Assembly: GCF_025370105.1 (NCBI RefSeq)
Contig: NZ_JANQBK010000003.1
Coordinates: 248,001 to 312,000, forward strand
Direction of reading: 5' to 3'
Length of the DNA: 64,000 nt
DNA from: Sphingomonas hylomeconis
GTDB taxonomy: Bacteria > Pseudomonadota > Alphaproteobacteria > Sphingomonadales > Sphingomonadaceae
Both the position numbers and the translations under genes were made by a program. Under the pieces are notes generated by a model. It searched no databases, was not told where the DNA came from, and worked only from the letters and a program-made list of their open reading frames with translations. Of this stretch, positions 62,059-64,000 are shown one piece after another (the first letter of the stretch is position 1; each line of letters opens with the position of its first letter).

Positions 62059-62475
62059 ATGTCCCTGATGATTGTCGCCGCCCTGCTGGCCGCCGCCGCC
62101 ACGCCCGCCACCGCCGATACCGTGCTCGGCCGCTGGCGCACCGAAACCCATAATGCCATCGTCGAGATCAGCCGCTGCGGCGCCTCGATCTGCGGTCGCA
62201 TCGTCACCTCGGATGCATTGCGTGCGAACCCGGCGATGAAGGACAGCAAGAATGCCGTGCCCACGCTGCGCAGCCGCCCGATCCAGGGCATGCAGATGCT
62301 GAGCGGCTTCAAGCATGACGGCGCCGGCGTGTGGAGCGCCGGCCAGGTCTACAATGCCGAGGACGGCAAGACCTATAGCGGCAAGATCACCCCTGTCGGC
62401 GCGACCCAGCTCAAGCTGCGCGGCTGCGTGTTCTTCCCGCTGTGCAAGACGCAGACCTGGACGCGCGTGCGCTGA
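62059..62475 (+). CDS. DUF2147 family secreted protein
   Basis: A 138-residue periplasmic protein. Signal peptide MSLMIVAALLAAAATPATA is followed by a DUF2147 domain: LGRWRTETHNAIVEISRCG, SICGRIVTSDALR, GMQMLSGFKHDGAGVWSAG, YNAEDGKTYSGKITP and a C-terminal LKLRGCVFFPLCKTQTWTRV. The four cysteines may form disulfides. The family is a small beta-barrel with no firmly known role. GGGAGAGGAAA lies upstream of the ATG. It precedes a FadL-family porin gene by 46 bases, so the two may be co-expressed. Confidence 0.92.
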   Translation: MSLMIVAALLAAAATPATADTVLGRWRTETHNAIVEISRCGASICGRIVTSDALRANPAMKDSKNAVPTLRSRPIQGMQMLSGFKHDGAGVWSAGQVYNAEDGKTYSGKITPVGATQLKLRGCVFFPLCKTQTWTRVR

Positions 62476-62521
62476 GGCGCCCCCTTTTTACCTGACCCTC
62501 CCCACCTAGGAAGTTACCCAA

Positions 62522-63811
62522 ATGTCGTTTCGTACCAAGGCCCCGTTGCTGGCCACCGCTACGCTTGTCTCCGCTTTCGGCCTGCAGGGCACGGCGCACG
62601 CCAACGCCTTCTATCTCGAGGAGCAGTCGGCGCGCGGCGCGGGGCGCGCCTTTTCCGGCGAGGGCGCCGATACCGGGCCTGACTCGCTGTGGTGGAATCC
62701 GGCGTCGATCGCCGGCATCGAGCAGAGTGAAGCGACGATCGCCGCCTCGGCAGTGCTGCCCAAGGGCGACGTGATCGACACCGGCACGCTGATCCGCCGC
62801 CCGGGCCAGACGTTCGTGCCGATCACCGGCAACCGCCGCGCGCGCAACCCGATCAACAACGGCGTGGTGCCGTCCGGCGCGTTCGCATTCCGGCTCGGCG
62901 ACCGCGTCGCGGTCGGCATGGCGGTGACTTCGCCGTTCAGCTTCACCACCGATTACGATGCCGACAGCTGGACGCGCTACAGCGCGGACAAGACCAAGCT
63001 GATCACGATCGACATCCAGCCGTCGATCGGCGTGGTGGTGACCGATTGGCTGCGCGTCGGCGGCGCGCTCAACGTCGAATATACCGATGCGACGCTGAGC
63101 AACGCGCTGCCCAACATCCTCGCCTCGCAGGCCGATGGCCGGCAGGAACTGAAGGGCAACGGCTGGGATTTCGGCTGGACCGCGGGCGTGCAGCTGCACA
63201 ATGATTTCGCCACGGTGGGCATCAGCTACAAGTCGAGCATCCAGCACACGCTGAAGGGCGATCTCAACGTCACCGGCCTGGTCGGGCCGCTGGCGGTGGG
63301 CAACGAATCGCTCTCGGGCGTGAAGGCGCAGTTCAACACGCCGGGTCAGGTGATCGTTGCCGGGCGGTTCCGCGCAACGCGCGCGCTGACGCTCAATGCG
63401 CAGGTCGTGGCGTATAGCTGGGGCAAGTTCGACACGATCGACCTCGGCGCACCGGTCAACCTGCAGATCCCGGAAAACTACCGCGACAGCTGGAGCCTGG
63501 CCGGCGGCTTCGATTATGCGGTGAGCCCGAAGGCGACCTTCCGTGCCGGCGTGAAGCGCGCCGTGACGCCGACCCAGGACGGCCTGCGTGATGCGCGCGT
63601 GCCGGATGCCAATCGCTGGGTCTATGCGGTCGGCGGCAGCTATCAGCTGAGCAAGAATATCGGCATCGATGCGGGCGCCAATTATGTCGATTTCGCCGAA
63701 TCGACGATCGATCGCGCGACGATCGCCGCGCAGTCGACGATCCTGACCAGCGGGCGGCTCGAGAATGCGCACGCCATCGTGCTGTCGCTGGGCGGTCGCG
63801 TAAACTTCTGA
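62522..63811 (+). CDS. FadL/TodX-family outer membrane transport protein
   Basis: A 429-residue outer-membrane beta-barrel for uptake of hydrophobic compounds such as long-chain fatty acids. A signal peptide (cut near AHA-NA) is followed by the FadL hatch sequence NAFYLEEQSARGAGRAFSGE and DSLWWNPASIAGI, where the conserved asparagine-proline-alanine (NPA) loop sits. The rest alternates barrel strands (IQPSIGVVVTDWLRVGGALN; WDFGWTAGVQLHNDFATVGI), and the last residue is phenylalanine (LSLGGRVNF). A hairpin follows the stop. Confidence 0.93.
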   Translation: MSFRTKAPLLATATLVSAFGLQGTAHANAFYLEEQSARGAGRAFSGEGADTGPDSLWWNPASIAGIEQSEATIAASAVLPKGDVIDTGTLIRRPGQTFVPITGNRRARNPINNGVVPSGAFAFRLGDRVAVGMAVTSPFSFTTDYDADSWTRYSADKTKLITIDIQPSIGVVVTDWLRVGGALNVEYTDATLSNALPNILASQADGRQELKGNGWDFGWTAGVQLHNDFATVGISYKSSIQHTLKGDLNVTGLVGPLAVGNESLSGVKAQFNTPGQVIVAGRFRATRALTLNAQVVAYSWGKFDTIDLGAPVNLQIPENYRDSWSLAGGFDYAVSPKATFRAGVKRAVTPTQDGLRDARVPDANRWVYAVGGSYQLSKNIGIDAGANYVDFAESTIDRATIAAQSTILTSGRLENAHAIVLSLGGRVNF

Positions 63812-63817
63812 CGATCC

Positions 63818-63842
63818 GGGGGCGGAGCAATGCTTCGCCCCC
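63818..63842 (+). terminator. Hairpin after the FadL-family gene
   Basis: GGGGGCGGAGC pairs with GCTTCGCCCCC over 11 bp (one G-T) around an AAT loop, six bases after the stop. There is no T-run, so it may be a weak or Rho-assisted terminator. Confidence 0.65.
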
Positions 63843-64000
63843 GACCACCCGGCCTGGCCGCACCGCCGCCGGCGTGACGATACCGTGTCGGTTCGATGAC
63901 GGTGGTGCCACCTAAGCTTCATCAATATGTCCGCGCCGCGCAACCGCGCCGACTCATTGCACTGCTATCGGCTCGATCACCCGGGGGGCCGTGATCATGA
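63843..64000. other. Terminal intergenic stretch
   Basis: No gene is recognised in the last 158 bases. An ATG at 63997 preceded by GGGGGG could begin the next gene, but only four bases of it are inside the window. Confidence 0.5.

Noticed and set aside
1..64000. tRNA or rRNA genes, CRISPR arrays, riboswitches, prophage or IS transposase
   Set aside because: Intergenic gaps are short and were read for these; no cloverleaf with a CCA-type acceptor, regular spacer repeats, known riboswitch cores or transposase motifs were recognised. A covariance-model scan would be decisive.

Overview
The window looks like part of the chromosome of a sphingomonad (Alphaproteobacteria, order Sphingomonadales, probably Sphingomonas or a close relative). 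This is inferred from very high GC with strong third-position bias, a TonB-dependent receptor, GapR (DUF2312), DUF1244, a zinc-less 41-residue L36, single-copy housekeeping genes in typical alphaproteobacterial order, and several families of palindromic intergenic repeats. No tRNA, rRNA, CRISPR array, prophage or insertion sequence was recognised.

Layout. 1-4.3 kb: the 3' end of a TonB-dependent receptor, then two translationally coupled TPR enzymes (a 2OG-Fe(II) oxygenase and a tyrosylprotein-sulfotransferase-like protein). 4.4-12.9 kb: a small secreted protein, clpB, a penicillin-acylase-type Ntn hydrolase, a two-domain M16 peptidase and a small conserved protein. 13-17.4 kb (minus strand): a DUF4136 lipoprotein, M14 carboxypeptidase, gpmA, purE and purK. 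17.5-25.8 kb: rpmJ, a HAD phosphatase, a Phd/PIN toxin-antitoxin pair, pyk (minus), DUF1244, an amidohydrolase, gapR, yebC and ruvCAB. 25.8-33.8 kb: ptsP, rodZ-like, cpoB, tilS, ftsH and a small secreted protein. 33.8-41.5 kb: a DUF3667 membrane protein (minus), then proA, nadD, rsfS, rlmH, envC, ctpA, dsbB and coq7 on the plus strand. 41.6-45.8 kb: a small secreted protein, a GT-C-like membrane protein, a DJ-1/PfpI protein, DedA (minus) and a TonB-like protein. 45.9-49.5 kb (minus): a DNA-repair cassette (radical SAM protein, hemerythrin, DUF4130-UdgX fusion) and a 44-residue membrane protein. 49.7-56.3 kb: a GT87-like protein (plus) convergent with smc, two DsbA-like proteins and a DUF721 protein (minus). 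56.3-63.8 kb: mutY, a serine hydrolase and nudC (plus), an LtaS-like sulfatase-fold protein and a MerR regulator (minus), then DUF2147 and a FadL-family porin (plus).

How the genes work together. Several runs are tight operons with 4-base stop/start overlaps: oxygenase-sulfotransferase, purE-purK, DUF4136-M14, antitoxin-toxin, proA-nadD, dsbB-coq7, DUF721-dsbA and serine hydrolase-nudC. Themes are DNA repair and recombination (ruvCAB, mutY, UdgX with radical SAM, smc), cell-envelope upkeep (tol-associated cpoB, envC, rodZ, ftsH, ctpA, two DsbA with DsbB) and core metabolism (purEK, gpmA, pyk, proA, nadD, coq7).

The most interesting points are: (1) the radical SAM/hemerythrin/UdgX cassette, with a perfect alphaproteobacterial LexA box (GTTC-N7-GTTC) three bases upstream of its first start codon; (2) the paired TPR oxygenase and TPST-like sulfotransferase behind a TonB receptor, which may be a protein- or peptide-modifying system; (3) three families of palindromic repeats, one copy of which supplies the ribosome-binding site of ruvC. 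Functions come from motif recognition by eye; no database search or folding calculation was run.
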